NCBI GenBank assembly: GCA_046496815.1
Contig: JAWOGN010000242.1
Location: 1 to 5,063 of the forward strand
Reading direction: 5' to 3'
Source of the DNA: JAWOGN01 sp046496815
GTDB taxonomy: Bacteria; Desulfobacterota; DSM-4660; Desulfatiglandales; Desulfatiglandaceae
DNA: 5,063 bases
The position numbers and the translations under genes were made by a program. Below are positions 1 through 5,063 of this stretch, one piece after another (within the stretch, counting starts at the first letter, position 1; each line of letters starts with the position of its first letter). The notes under the pieces are model-generated. The model saw nothing but the letters and a program-made list of their open reading frames with translations, had not been told where the DNA came from and did not search any database.

Positions 1-523
1 CTTTTTTGCCGGAAAAACCCCGGGCAACAAATCCGGCGCCAAAAGCCAGGGCCACGGCCAGGGGATTAAAAGAATTCGCAATCACGCCGTGGGGCTGCAT
101 TTTGGTTCTAAATCCGATATCCGATGTGGGCGACGCCTGGCCTTTTGTCAGACCATACACTTTATTGTTGTGAACGAGCAGGGTGATATCGATATTTCTT
201 CGGACGGCGCTGATAAAGTGATTGCCGCCCTCCCCATAGCAATCTCCGTCACCGGAGCTCACCACCACGGTCAATTCATGATTGGCAATTTTGGCTCCCG
301 TGGCCACGGGCAAGGCACGACCGTGAAGCCCGTGAAAAAAATTACATTTTAAAAAATGCGGGGTTTTGCCGGCCTGGCCGATACCGGAAACGATCAGCAG
401 CTTTTCCGGCGGCAGGTCCATTTCGGCAAACGCTTCTTTCATTGCCTCCAGAATCTGAAAATTGCCGCAGCCGGGGCACCATTTATTTTCAAAATCACAG
501 AAAAAATTCTCTTTTGTCAACAT
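1..523 (-). CDS. 2-oxoacid:ferredoxin oxidoreductase, beta (thiamine-diphosphate-binding) subunit, 3' end cut by the window
   Basis: This cytoplasmic subunit binds thiamine diphosphate and an iron-sulfur cluster. With the gamma-alpha subunit encoded just upstream, it decarboxylates a 2-oxoacid to the acyl-CoA and passes electrons to ferredoxin. The first 174 residues are visible. They include WCPGCGN at 15-21 with the paired cluster cysteines C16 and C19, FHGLHGRALPVATG at 63-76, the thiamine-diphosphate/Mg motif GDGD at 91-94, GGNHFISAVRRN at 99-110, and NNKVYGLTKGQ at 119-129. Family members usually run about 240-300 residues, so the C-terminus, including a later cluster cysteine, lies outside the window. 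The start is the ATG at 523, which has a TGAGG ribosome site at 530-534, six bases away. Only 21 bases separate it from the alpha stop, so the two genes are one operon. Residue 50 is Gln in SGIGQ, where the Sulfolobus-type enzymes have a cluster Cys. The substrate (pyruvate, 2-oxoglutarate, branched-chain or aryl 2-oxoacid) cannot be told from this sequence. Confidence 0.93.
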   Translation of the reverse strand, partial: MLTKENFFCDFENKWCPGCGNFQILEAMKEAFAEMDLPPEKLLIVSGIGQAGKTPHFLKCNFFHGLHGRALPVATGAKIANHELTVVVSSGDGDCYGEGGNHFISAVRRNIDITLLVHNNKVYGLTKGQASPTSDIGFRTKMQPHGVIANSFNPLAVALAFGAGFVARGFSGKK

Positions 524-544
524 GATTGGCCTCACTATGTTAAA

Positions 545-2242
545 TTATATAAAATCATTAATCTGTTCGATAATATCCTGGGGAAACAAGGGCCGGCCGT
601 CATATTTCAAAATCGACCCCGCACAATTGATCCCGGTCTGCTGTCGCAGCAGCAGTTTAAATTGTGCGGCTGAATTTAACTCAACAGTGACGCACTTTTT
701 GGCTTTCCCCATCGTATCCATGACTTTTTCTGCCGGAAACGGCCAGAGATCGGAAAACGTCAGGCATCCCGCATCAACATTTTTTTCTCTTAGCAGATCC
801 ACAGCTTCCTTGATTGCACCGGTACAACTTCCCCAACCAATGAGCAGAATCCCGGCGTCTTCAAAATATCCGTTCGGCCCGTTCATTTCGGCTATCATGG
901 CTGCAATCTTGGCATTTCTTTTGTTCACCATTCGCGTTCGATTGGCTTTGTCTTCGCTGATATGGCCGTCTTCTAGATGCTCGTTGCCGCTGGAGGTCAC
1001 AAGGGCTGTTCCCCGGCACGGCAACGCCCGGGGAGAAACGCCCGATTCCGTAACAGCAAACCGGTGATAATTTTTAGGGTCCTCCAGATCGGCGTCAACA
1101 GCAATAAAACGCGAAACAGATGCGGGTGCGATAAATTTCTCTCTGATCAAAAAAACCGAATCACTTAAAAACTGATCCGTTAAAATAATGGCCGGCACCT
1201 GAAATTTTTCAGAAAGCTCAAACGCCCGGATGGTCGCATAAAATGCTTCATCCACACTGCGGGGAGCAAACACAAAGCGGGGAAATTCATCCTGGGAGGC
1301 ATTAATGACAAAAAGAAGATCCCCCTGAGCGGTCCGGGTGGGCAGACCAGTGGCCGGTCCCGGGCGCTGGGCATTAATAATAACAATAGGTATTTCGGCA
1401 ATCCCCGCAAGGCCGAGGCCTTCGGTCATCAAGCAGAATCCCCCCCCGGATGTGGATGTCATGGAGCGCACACCGGCAAAGGCAGCACCGATAACCATAT
1501 TGACGGCCGCAATTTCATCTTCTGCCTGCTCCACCACAAACGGGATACCTTCCGTCATAGCGGTCAGGTTTCGAATCACGCCGGTGGCAGGGGACATGGG
1601 ATAAAAGGAAGCAAACCGGCAGTCCGCCGCCAGAGCGCCCAGGGCAATGGCTTTGGAGCCGTTCATCAGCACCCCTTTCTCAGCCCTCTTTTCCCAGCCA
1701 AACGCCCATTTAAAATCCGCTTCAGAAACCGCCTGATATCCAAGCTCCGCTGCTTTGATATTTTTATCTAAAACAGATGAATCTTTGCTCCCGAACCGGT
1801 CGGATAAAACGTCTTTAAAATTGTCAAAAGGCGCACCCAGCAGGGCCAGACAACTCCCCGCCGCCACTGTGTTGGCGGTAATTTTGCCGCCGGCCTGTTC
1901 CGCCAGTTTCTCAAACGCCACCCGCATCAAGGGTTTTTCTGCTTCTGAAAATGATTCATCGCTTAAAATAATACCGCCGTCAGGTATTCTGCCTTGATGC
2001 AAAATCACGGTTTGACGGTCCAGCGCAATCAGCAGGTGAACATCATTTCGGGGGGAAAAAATTTCATGGTCGCTGATGCGGATCTGCACAAAACTGTGAC
2101 CGCCCCGAATTCTGGACTCAAAATCATTAATGGCCATAACATACAGACCCGCCCTTTGGCACACCTGGGCCAGAAGATCTCCCACGGTCTGAATACCTTG
2201 ACCGGCTTCACCCCCTATGGTTACGGTAATATCAACAGGCAT
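545..2242 (-). CDS. 2-oxoacid:ferredoxin oxidoreductase, fused gamma-alpha subunit
   Basis: This is the 565-residue partner of the beta subunit, of the two-subunit type in which gamma and alpha domains are fused. Residues 1 to about 180 are the gamma domain, opening with GGEAGQGIQT at 10-19 and FESRIRGGHS at 41-50. Residues from about 193 are the alpha pyrimidine-binding domain: NGSKAIALGA at 194-203, YPMSP at 214-218 in place of the usual YPITP, EQAEDEIAAVN at 238-248, TSTSGGGF at 262-269, QRPGPATGLPTRTAQGDL at 292-309 and LTDQFLSDS at 354-362. A C-terminal transketolase-C-like domain covers about 464-565 (GWGSCTG at 469-475, LWPFP at 499-503). The length fits the family and no break is seen. 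The ATG at 2242 has an AAAGGAG ribosome site seven bases upstream. No separate delta (2x4Fe-4S ferredoxin) subunit lies beside it, as is normal for the two-subunit class. Substrate specificity is unresolved. Confidence 0.95.
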   Translation of the reverse strand: MPVDITVTIGGEAGQGIQTVGDLLAQVCQRAGLYVMAINDFESRIRGGHSFVQIRISDHEIFSPRNDVHLLIALDRQTVILHQGRIPDGGIILSDESFSEAEKPLMRVAFEKLAEQAGGKITANTVAAGSCLALLGAPFDNFKDVLSDRFGSKDSSVLDKNIKAAELGYQAVSEADFKWAFGWEKRAEKGVLMNGSKAIALGALAADCRFASFYPMSPATGVIRNLTAMTEGIPFVVEQAEDEIAAVNMVIGAAFAGVRSMTSTSGGGFCLMTEGLGLAGIAEIPIVIINAQRPGPATGLPTRTAQGDLLFVINASQDEFPRFVFAPRSVDEAFYATIRAFELSEKFQVPAIILTDQFLSDSVFLIREKFIAPASVSRFIAVDADLEDPKNYHRFAVTESGVSPRALPCRGTALVTSSGNEHLEDGHISEDKANRTRMVNKRNAKIAAMIAEMNGPNGYFEDAGILLIGWGSCTGAIKEAVDLLREKNVDAGCLTFSDLWPFPAEKVMDTMGKAKKCVTVELNSAAQFKLLLRQQTGINCAGSILKYDGRPLFPQDIIEQINDFI

Positions 2243-2249
2243 ATTCTTA

Positions 2250-2256
2250 CTCCTTT
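2250..2256 (-). promoter_or_regulatory. Ribosome binding site of the gamma-alpha subunit gene
   Basis: Reading the minus strand, AAAGGAG ends seven bases before the ATG at 2242. It is a near-perfect Shine-Dalgarno sequence and fixes this start. No in-frame start further upstream has comparable support. Confidence 0.8.
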
Positions 2257-2260
2257 CGTG

Positions 2261-2745
2261 CCGGTTTCCTGAGAATGCCGGATGGATTAGATGCTGCCCC
2301 CGGTTCCGTCATCACACGGCCCGTCATCGTCTGCCAGCATCACGCCGGTGGACGCGCCTAAGGCAGAGTTTATTATCTTTGACGCTCTCGAATGAATGGC
2401 AGCCATGCGCTCCCACCCGCGTGCCTTGCCTGAAATTCACCCACATTGGACGTAATTGTGGTAGAAAGATAAAATACAGGCATCTGCAAAAGATCGGGGA
2501 CGTCGATGGCGGGTAGGTGTCCCGAACAAGAGCGCGCAAATGCTTCGATATGATAGACATTATGGCAATGTATCACTCACAACATCATGAGGTTGAATTT
2601 GGCTTCACACACAAGGTCAATTTGTCCCATACTCCGTGCCCGAAAAGCAAGGTCTTATCATCCATCATCATCAAGCCCCCCAAATCAGCATCTCGCCATC
2701 CGCACCCTTCGTGGCCCCGGCCAGTGCTTCTGAAAACTCAGGCCT
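2261..2745. other. Gap of about 485 bases without a supportable gene, upstream of the oxidoreductase operon
   Basis: This stretch lies between the SRPBCC stop and the oxidoreductase start and should hold the oxidoreductase promoter on the minus strand. I see no convincing sigma-70 hexamer pair or sigma-54 site, and no stem followed by a T-run that would end the upstream cluster. Open frames here (for example minus 2373-2576 and 2324-2560, plus 2517-2825) lack a good ribosome site, and I recognise no full domain in them. A minus-strand frame at about 2525-2575 reads HCHNVYHIEAF, which resembles the C-terminal copper-ligand segment of multicopper oxidases. It is interrupted upstream by a stop and supported by nothing else. 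A direct repeat and a wider inverted repeat near 2290-2341 are listed separately. Confidence 0.5.
2306..2328. repeat. Pair of 8-bp direct repeats (CCGTCATC; GATGACGG on the minus strand), inside a 7-bp inverted repeat
   Basis: CCGTCATC occurs exactly at 2306-2313 and again at 2321-2328, a 15-base period. The pair sits between inverted arms GATGCTG (2290-2296) and CAGCATC (2335-2341). It lies 64-86 bases upstream of the oxidoreductase start, where an operator could sit. No regulator is known from this window, and short repeats like this can arise by chance. Confidence 0.35.
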
Positions 2746-3204
2746 TCATCCTTGAAGACCCGACCGCACAGCCTGAACCGCCTTCTCCCGGAAACGAAAT
2801 ATTCTTGAAAGTTGGTGGTGGATAAAGGGGCAAAAGATTTCTCCAACCGGCCAAAAGGGAAGTCGGTACAAGACCTCGTCTATCATTTTGGTGCCCTCTG
2901 TGTGTTCAATAAAATGGTGGGTGTGGACCCATTCTTTGTATGGGCCTCTCTCTTGTACATCCACAAATCGGTGGGGGGGATTCCATCGGGTGATAAGGGT
3001 GGACCATTTGAAAGGGATGCCATGGAGCCGGAGGCGGTAGTCGATAACGGCCCCTTCTCCCATCTTGATCGGCAGCGGTGTGACGATTCGGAAATGAAGC
3101 TCCGGCGGCGTAATTCTTTCGAGATTGGAGGCGTTTGAAAAGAATGCGAACACATCTAAAACATCAGAGGGTATGATCGTCGACGTTTGAAAGCTGTGAA
3201 TCAT
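2746..3204 (-). CDS. SRPBCC-superfamily protein (START/Bet v1-like ligand-binding fold)
   Basis: This is a complete 152-residue protein of the helix-grip SRPBCC superfamily. It resembles the small cyclase/dehydrase-like or 'cell division inhibitor'-labelled bacterial members. These have a hydrophobic cavity for lipids or other ligands, and their exact role is mostly unknown. Visible signs are the N-terminal strand and helix (PSDVLDVFAFFSNASNLERI, about 12-31), TPPELHFRI at 32-40, then strands such as GAVIDYRLRLHGIPFKW at 51-67, NPPHRFVDVQERGPYKEW at 75-92 and THHF at 95-98, and a C-terminal helix at about 123-147. No signal peptide or membrane segment is seen. Its ATG overlaps the DUF1499 stop in an ATGA (3201-3204), so the two are probably translationally coupled; only a weak GGA precedes the start. 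Both families are small soluble proteins of uncharacterised function, so the pairing gives no firm pathway. Confidence 0.82.
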   Translation of the reverse strand: MIHSFQTSTIIPSDVLDVFAFFSNASNLERITPPELHFRIVTPLPIKMGEGAVIDYRLRLHGIPFKWSTLITRWNPPHRFVDVQERGPYKEWVHTHHFIEHTEGTKMIDEVLYRLPFWPVGEIFCPFIHHQLSRIFRFREKAVQAVRSGLQG

Positions 3205-3545
3205 GTTTCCAGGTGTAGCGTGGAGATCTCGTTCGTACGTCTGCGGTTCAGGCTGAAATCATGGTAGTCCATCCTTGAGGCCGAGCGAAAGTAAACAAAA
3301 GAGGCGTCGACATCAAAAGAGAATTCAACGTCGTCCACAAAACGCAAAAATCCGGTTCTAAATTCTGCGTGGACATAGGAATCGGAGGTCTGCACGATTT
3401 TCAACCTTTTCACCCCGCTAATAATCTCCATGATCCGGTCCTTGCTTTCATCCTTGTTTCCTAAGAAAGGAAGGGGCGCCATGGCGTGTCTCGAATCCCG
3501 GCTCTGAGTTGATACCCAGTTGGGAAAATCCGGACAAGGGGCCAG
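3201..3545 (-). pseudogene. DUF1499 family protein, 5'-truncated (no start codon for the conserved N-terminus)
   Basis: The family signature is clear. With the internal ATG at 3482 as residue 1, the frame shows APLPFLG at 2-8, SYVHAEFRT at 35-43, RFVDDVEF at 47-54, RSASR at 66-70 and NRRR at 79-82. The conserved N-terminal block LAPCPDFPNWVSTQ is read in the same frame immediately upstream (3545 to about 3504), so the family's first part precedes that ATG. That frame has no ATG, GTG or TTG between the upstream stop and 3482. Only a CTG at 3545, with a loose AGGGG before it, could serve. The ATG at 3482 lacks a ribosome site. The 5' end therefore looks lost, abutting the remains of the flavin reductase. 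A 93-residue product from 3482 remains possible. The motif has PNW where most members have PNC. The molecular function of DUF1499 is unknown. The stop overlaps the SRPBCC start by four bases. Confidence 0.78.
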
Positions 3546-3550
3546 GCTTC

Positions 3551-3986
3551 CCCTTTCGCCCTTTTTATGTCCAGTTGATTGTCGGTCATGAACCTTACTT
3601 CCGTAAACACTTCCTTGGGCTCTCCGATGTAAAGCACGTCAGAGGGCAGCTTGACGGCTTCGTACAAGGAACAGGACATGCAAACCGGACATTCCTTGAT
3701 CAGCGGCGCTGTGTCCAATTCGCCGCAGAAAACGCCGAACAGCTCGGATTTGTCGGTTTTTTTCCTGAAACCAGTTCGCAATAATCCTTCTTCTCCATCA
3801 GTGAGACATCAGGGACGTTGATGCTGAAAGCCCTAAGGCGATCAGGAACAGAGGGGGGTTGAAATTCACCCTTGAAACCCAGGCTGCGGCCATGAAATTC
3901 GCTTTTCCACCGACCACGGCAGCGACCAGAACCATCAACATAGGATACAAGAAAGCCCCACCGCTATCAATCTTGATTTTGCTCAT
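3551..3986 (-). pseudogene. Flavin reductase-like FMN-binding protein, broken in three frames and 3'-truncated
   Basis: The family binds FMN in a split-barrel fold and is often annotated as a flavin reductase or as a low-potential flavoprotein of anaerobes. The start is the ATG at 3986, overlapping the VOC stop (ATGA, 3983-3986), with AGGAGGG at 3994-4000. Frame one gives MSKIKIDSGGAFLYP, KANFMAAAWVSRVNFNPPL and IALG, down to about 3831. Frame two continues with AFSINVPDVSLMEKKDYC and ELVSGKK from 3831 to 3757; about 14 residues usually found between these blocks are absent. Frame three, from an A7 tract (3757-3763), reads TDKSELFGVFCGELDTAPLI, KECPVCMSCSLYEAV, KLPSDVLYIGEPKEVFTE and TDNQLDIKRAKG to about 3551. 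The usual final ~20 residues are missing, and DUF1499 sequence begins at once. No single open frame gives a functional protein. Conservation of the three blocks suggests recent decay or indel errors in the sequence. Confidence 0.85.
3757..3763 (-). other. A7 homopolymer carrying an apparent one-base loss in the flavin reductase
   Basis: The minus strand reads GG, seven A, CC. Eight A would keep SGKK in frame with TDKSELF, exactly as the family expects. The missing base forces a frame change. A sequencing or assembly error, a real slippage mutation, or transcriptional/translational slippage could each explain it. Confidence 0.75.
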
Positions 3987-4453
3987 GGTTTCACCCTCCT
4001 TTTCATTTTCCAATTCTGTAGCTCAATGATGTTCCCTTCGGGGTCCGCAACGTATTGAACGGTCAGCAGCCCCACACCGGGCACCTCCCGCACCGTGAGT
4101 TCGCCTACGGCGGACCCACCATGGTCAAAAGCTGTCTGCGCTGCCGCCGCAACATCATCGACGGCAAAGGCAATATGGCTGAATCCCGGGGTGTTCGGCT
4201 TGACAGGAGGATGCTCCGGCATGGAGCCGTATTGGAAGATTTCGAGGGTCGGTCCCTCGTCGTCCCAGCCCGGAAGCCGGAGGTGCATCCCGAAGATATG
4301 GGCACCCCTGATCCCGGTAACCCCGTCCAACCATTCACCGAACAGGTCCCGTTCAGGCGGCACAGGCAGGCATGCGAACGCCTCCCGATAAAAGACCGCC
4401 AGCCGCCTCCAGTCTTTTGCGACCAAATTCGTGTGCACATATTTTGTCGGCAT
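3983..4453 (-). CDS. VOC-family (glyoxalase/bleomycin-resistance fold) protein
   Basis: This is a complete 156-residue protein of the vicinal oxygen chelate superfamily, with two beta-alpha-beta-beta-beta modules around a divalent metal. Likely metal ligands sit at the expected places: H7 in KYVHTNL, E71 in TLEIFQY, H93 in FSHIAFAVDD and E144 in NIIELQNW. The DPEGN turn at 137-141 is typical of dioxygenase, epimerase and lyase members. Which reaction it performs cannot be read from the sequence. I chose the ATG at 4453 because GAGGAGGAG (4457-4465) lies just before it and the domain begins at once. The frame runs open to 4675, but the extra 74 residues show no conserved character. Its stop overlaps the flavin reductase start by four bases. 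This gene appears richer in G and C than the oxidoreductase genes to the left. Confidence 0.88.
   Translation of the reverse strand: MPTKYVHTNLVAKDWRRLAVFYREAFACLPVPPERDLFGEWLDGVTGIRGAHIFGMHLRLPGWDDEGPTLEIFQYGSMPEHPPVKPNTPGFSHIAFAVDDVAAAAQTAFDHGGSAVGELTVREVPGVGLLTVQYVADPEGNIIELQNWKMKRRVKP
3994..4000 (-). promoter_or_regulatory. Ribosome binding site of the flavin reductase-like gene
   Basis: AGGAGGG on the minus strand lies seven bases before the ATG at 3986, inside the 3' end of the VOC gene. It settles the start at MSKIKID rather than at an in-frame ATG further upstream (4013). Its presence indicates that the broken gene was once well translated. Confidence 0.75.
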
Positions 4454-4456
4454 GTT

Positions 4457-4465
4457 CTCCTCCTC
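4457..4465 (-). promoter_or_regulatory. Ribosome binding site of the VOC gene
   Basis: GAGGAGGAG ends three bases before the ATG at 4453, with the AGGAGG core about six bases away. It decides the start against the longer open frame that reaches 4675. Confidence 0.75.
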
Positions 4466-4553
4466 GTCGCTGATCGGGGGCGGCGGCAATTGACCGAGGG
4501 GACGATGCCCGCCCCGGCAAGCGTCTCTTCCGGGATGCATCCGGCACATTACC

Positions 4554-4579
4554 TTGACACATATGCTTTCCGTTGTCAA
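4554..4579. promoter_or_regulatory. 26-bp inverted repeat with TTGACA arms in the divergent intergenic region
   Basis: TTGACA at 4554-4559 and its exact complement TGTCAA at 4574-4579 face each other across 14 bases. Each arm equals the sigma-70 -35 consensus, one per strand, but no good -10 hexamer sits at 16-18 bases from either. The site lies in the gap between the VOC gene and the divergent RidA gene, so it could be an operator or part of overlapping promoters. The sequence shows nothing more. Confidence 0.35.
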
Positions 4580-4726
4580 AAGGCCCGCTGAATGAATCAC
4601 AAGCAGTTTCCCTGCGTTGCGTCGCAGCCTGACCTCACTTGGGTTGGGGGTTTTTTCCCGGCACACAATTACCATTTCGGTGTAAGCCTCCCCTGAAAAG
4701 GCAAGTGTCTATCAACCTCAACTCAA

Positions 4727-5063
4727 ATGAACAACTACCCAACCCATTCGGGCCGTTTTTCAAAGGGAAAAAGCCGTTGACAGGAATTTGCTGGAAGTGT
4801 GCCTAGCGGGCAAGGGAAATTTCGAAACCCAGGCCCGCCGGGTTTTTACCAACCTGAAAAACATCCTTGAGCAGGCCGGAGGTAGAATTCAGAATATTGT
4901 AAAGACAACCACCTTCCTAACCCACTTTGACCATATCGAAACCTATCGTAAAGTCCGCGATGAGTGTATGGCGGAACCCTTTCCTCCCAATACGCTGTTG
5001 ATCGTCAACAGCTTGGCCATGGCGGAATACATGATAGAAGTGGAGGCAATCGCCGTATTGGAT
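4727..5063 (+). pseudogene. RidA/YjgF-family protein, 5' region frame-disrupted, 3' end cut by the window
   Basis: From about 4770 to the edge one frame gives a clear RidA-family chain: VDRNLLEV, NFETQARRVFTNLKNILEQA, IQNIVKTTTFLTHFDHIETY, RKVRDECMAEPFPPNTLLIV and YMIEVEAIAVLD. The family forms trimers; the founding members hydrolyse reactive enamine/imine intermediates. This frame is open from 4731 but has no plausible start before its conserved part. The ATG at 4727 opens another frame, NNYPTHSGRFSKGK, which looks like a RidA N-terminus but stops at 4775-4777. The segment that normally links the two, about 15-20 residues around the family's SGQ strand, is missing. A short out-of-frame deletion near 4770 explains this best. 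No ribosome site precedes the ATG. FPPNT replaces the PxR(S/T) block that carries the catalytic Arg in RidA proper, so this is a different Rid subfamily. The C-terminal few residues lie beyond the window. Confidence 0.72.

Noticed and set aside
462..1067. Plus-strand open frame of 201 residues
   Set aside because: It lies antisense to the well-supported oxidoreductase genes and shows no family features.
1440..1447. C8 tract (G8 on the coding strand) as a phase-variation site
   Set aside because: It encodes the conserved Gly-rich SGGGF segment and the frame is intact. Nothing suggests switching.
2657..2677. CATCATCAT-type trinucleotide run as a microsatellite
   Set aside because: There are only about three to four imperfect units, too short to carry weight.
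2725..2745. Short stem-like sequence after the SRPBCC stop as a terminator
   Set aside because: The stem is only about four base pairs (CTGA/TCAG) and no T-run follows, so it does not support a terminator.
2517..2825. Plus-strand open frame of 102 residues
   Set aside because: It has no ribosome site or recognisable domain, has unusual composition, and runs antisense into the SRPBCC gene.
3461..3781. A separate 106-residue protein on the minus strand
   Set aside because: Its apparent start is a TTG inside conserved flavin reductase sequence, and its last part reads out of frame through DUF1499. It is the third-frame fragment of the broken gene.
3798..4013. A separate 71-residue protein starting at 4013
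   Set aside because: The first nine residues lie inside the VOC gene, and the ribosome site favours the ATG at 3986. The tail after IALG is frameshifted sequence.
4454..4675. 74-residue N-terminal extension of the VOC protein in the same open frame
   Set aside because: A strong ribosome site stands directly before the ATG at 4453, the domain begins at that Met, and the upstream residues have no conserved or signal-peptide character.

Overview
The window looks like bacterial DNA. It has short intergenic gaps, 4-base start/stop overlaps and clear Shine-Dalgarno sequences. A ferredoxin-dependent 2-oxoacid oxidoreductase points to an anaerobe or facultative anaerobe. The flavoprotein, RidA and oxidoreductase variants recall sulfate-reducing or syntrophic Desulfobacterota, but that is inference from remembered family resemblance and no marker gene is present.

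Layout. Nearly everything is on the minus strand and is transcribed right to left. At the left, 1-523 and 545-2242 hold a two-gene operon: a gamma-alpha fusion subunit, then a beta subunit that runs off the left edge. Together they form a CoA-dependent 2-oxoacid:ferredoxin oxidoreductase. Bases 2261-2745 have no gene I can support; they hold a small direct repeat and a faint, stop-broken peptide resemblance. From 4453 down to 2746 runs a tight cluster: a VOC (glyoxalase-fold) protein, a flavin reductase-like FMN protein, a DUF1499 protein and an SRPBCC lipid/ligand-binding-fold protein. Within it, VOC to flavin reductase and DUF1499 to SRPBCC are joined by ATGA overlaps. At the right edge, on the plus strand and divergent from this cluster, lies the 5' part of a RidA/YjgF-family gene.

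The most notable result is that three of the five genes in the right half are broken, while the oxidoreductase genes, the VOC gene and the SRPBCC gene are intact. The flavin reductase is readable only in three successive frames: a small internal deletion near 3831 and a one-base loss in an A7 tract at 3757-3763. It then loses its 3' end at about 3550, where a DUF1499 gene without a start begins at once. The RidA gene seems to lack a short internal segment near 4770. Either this is a decaying accessory cluster or the sequence carries indel errors here. I do not see a new biological system; the value of the window lies in these lesions and in the sequence variants of the oxidoreductase and RidA proteins.
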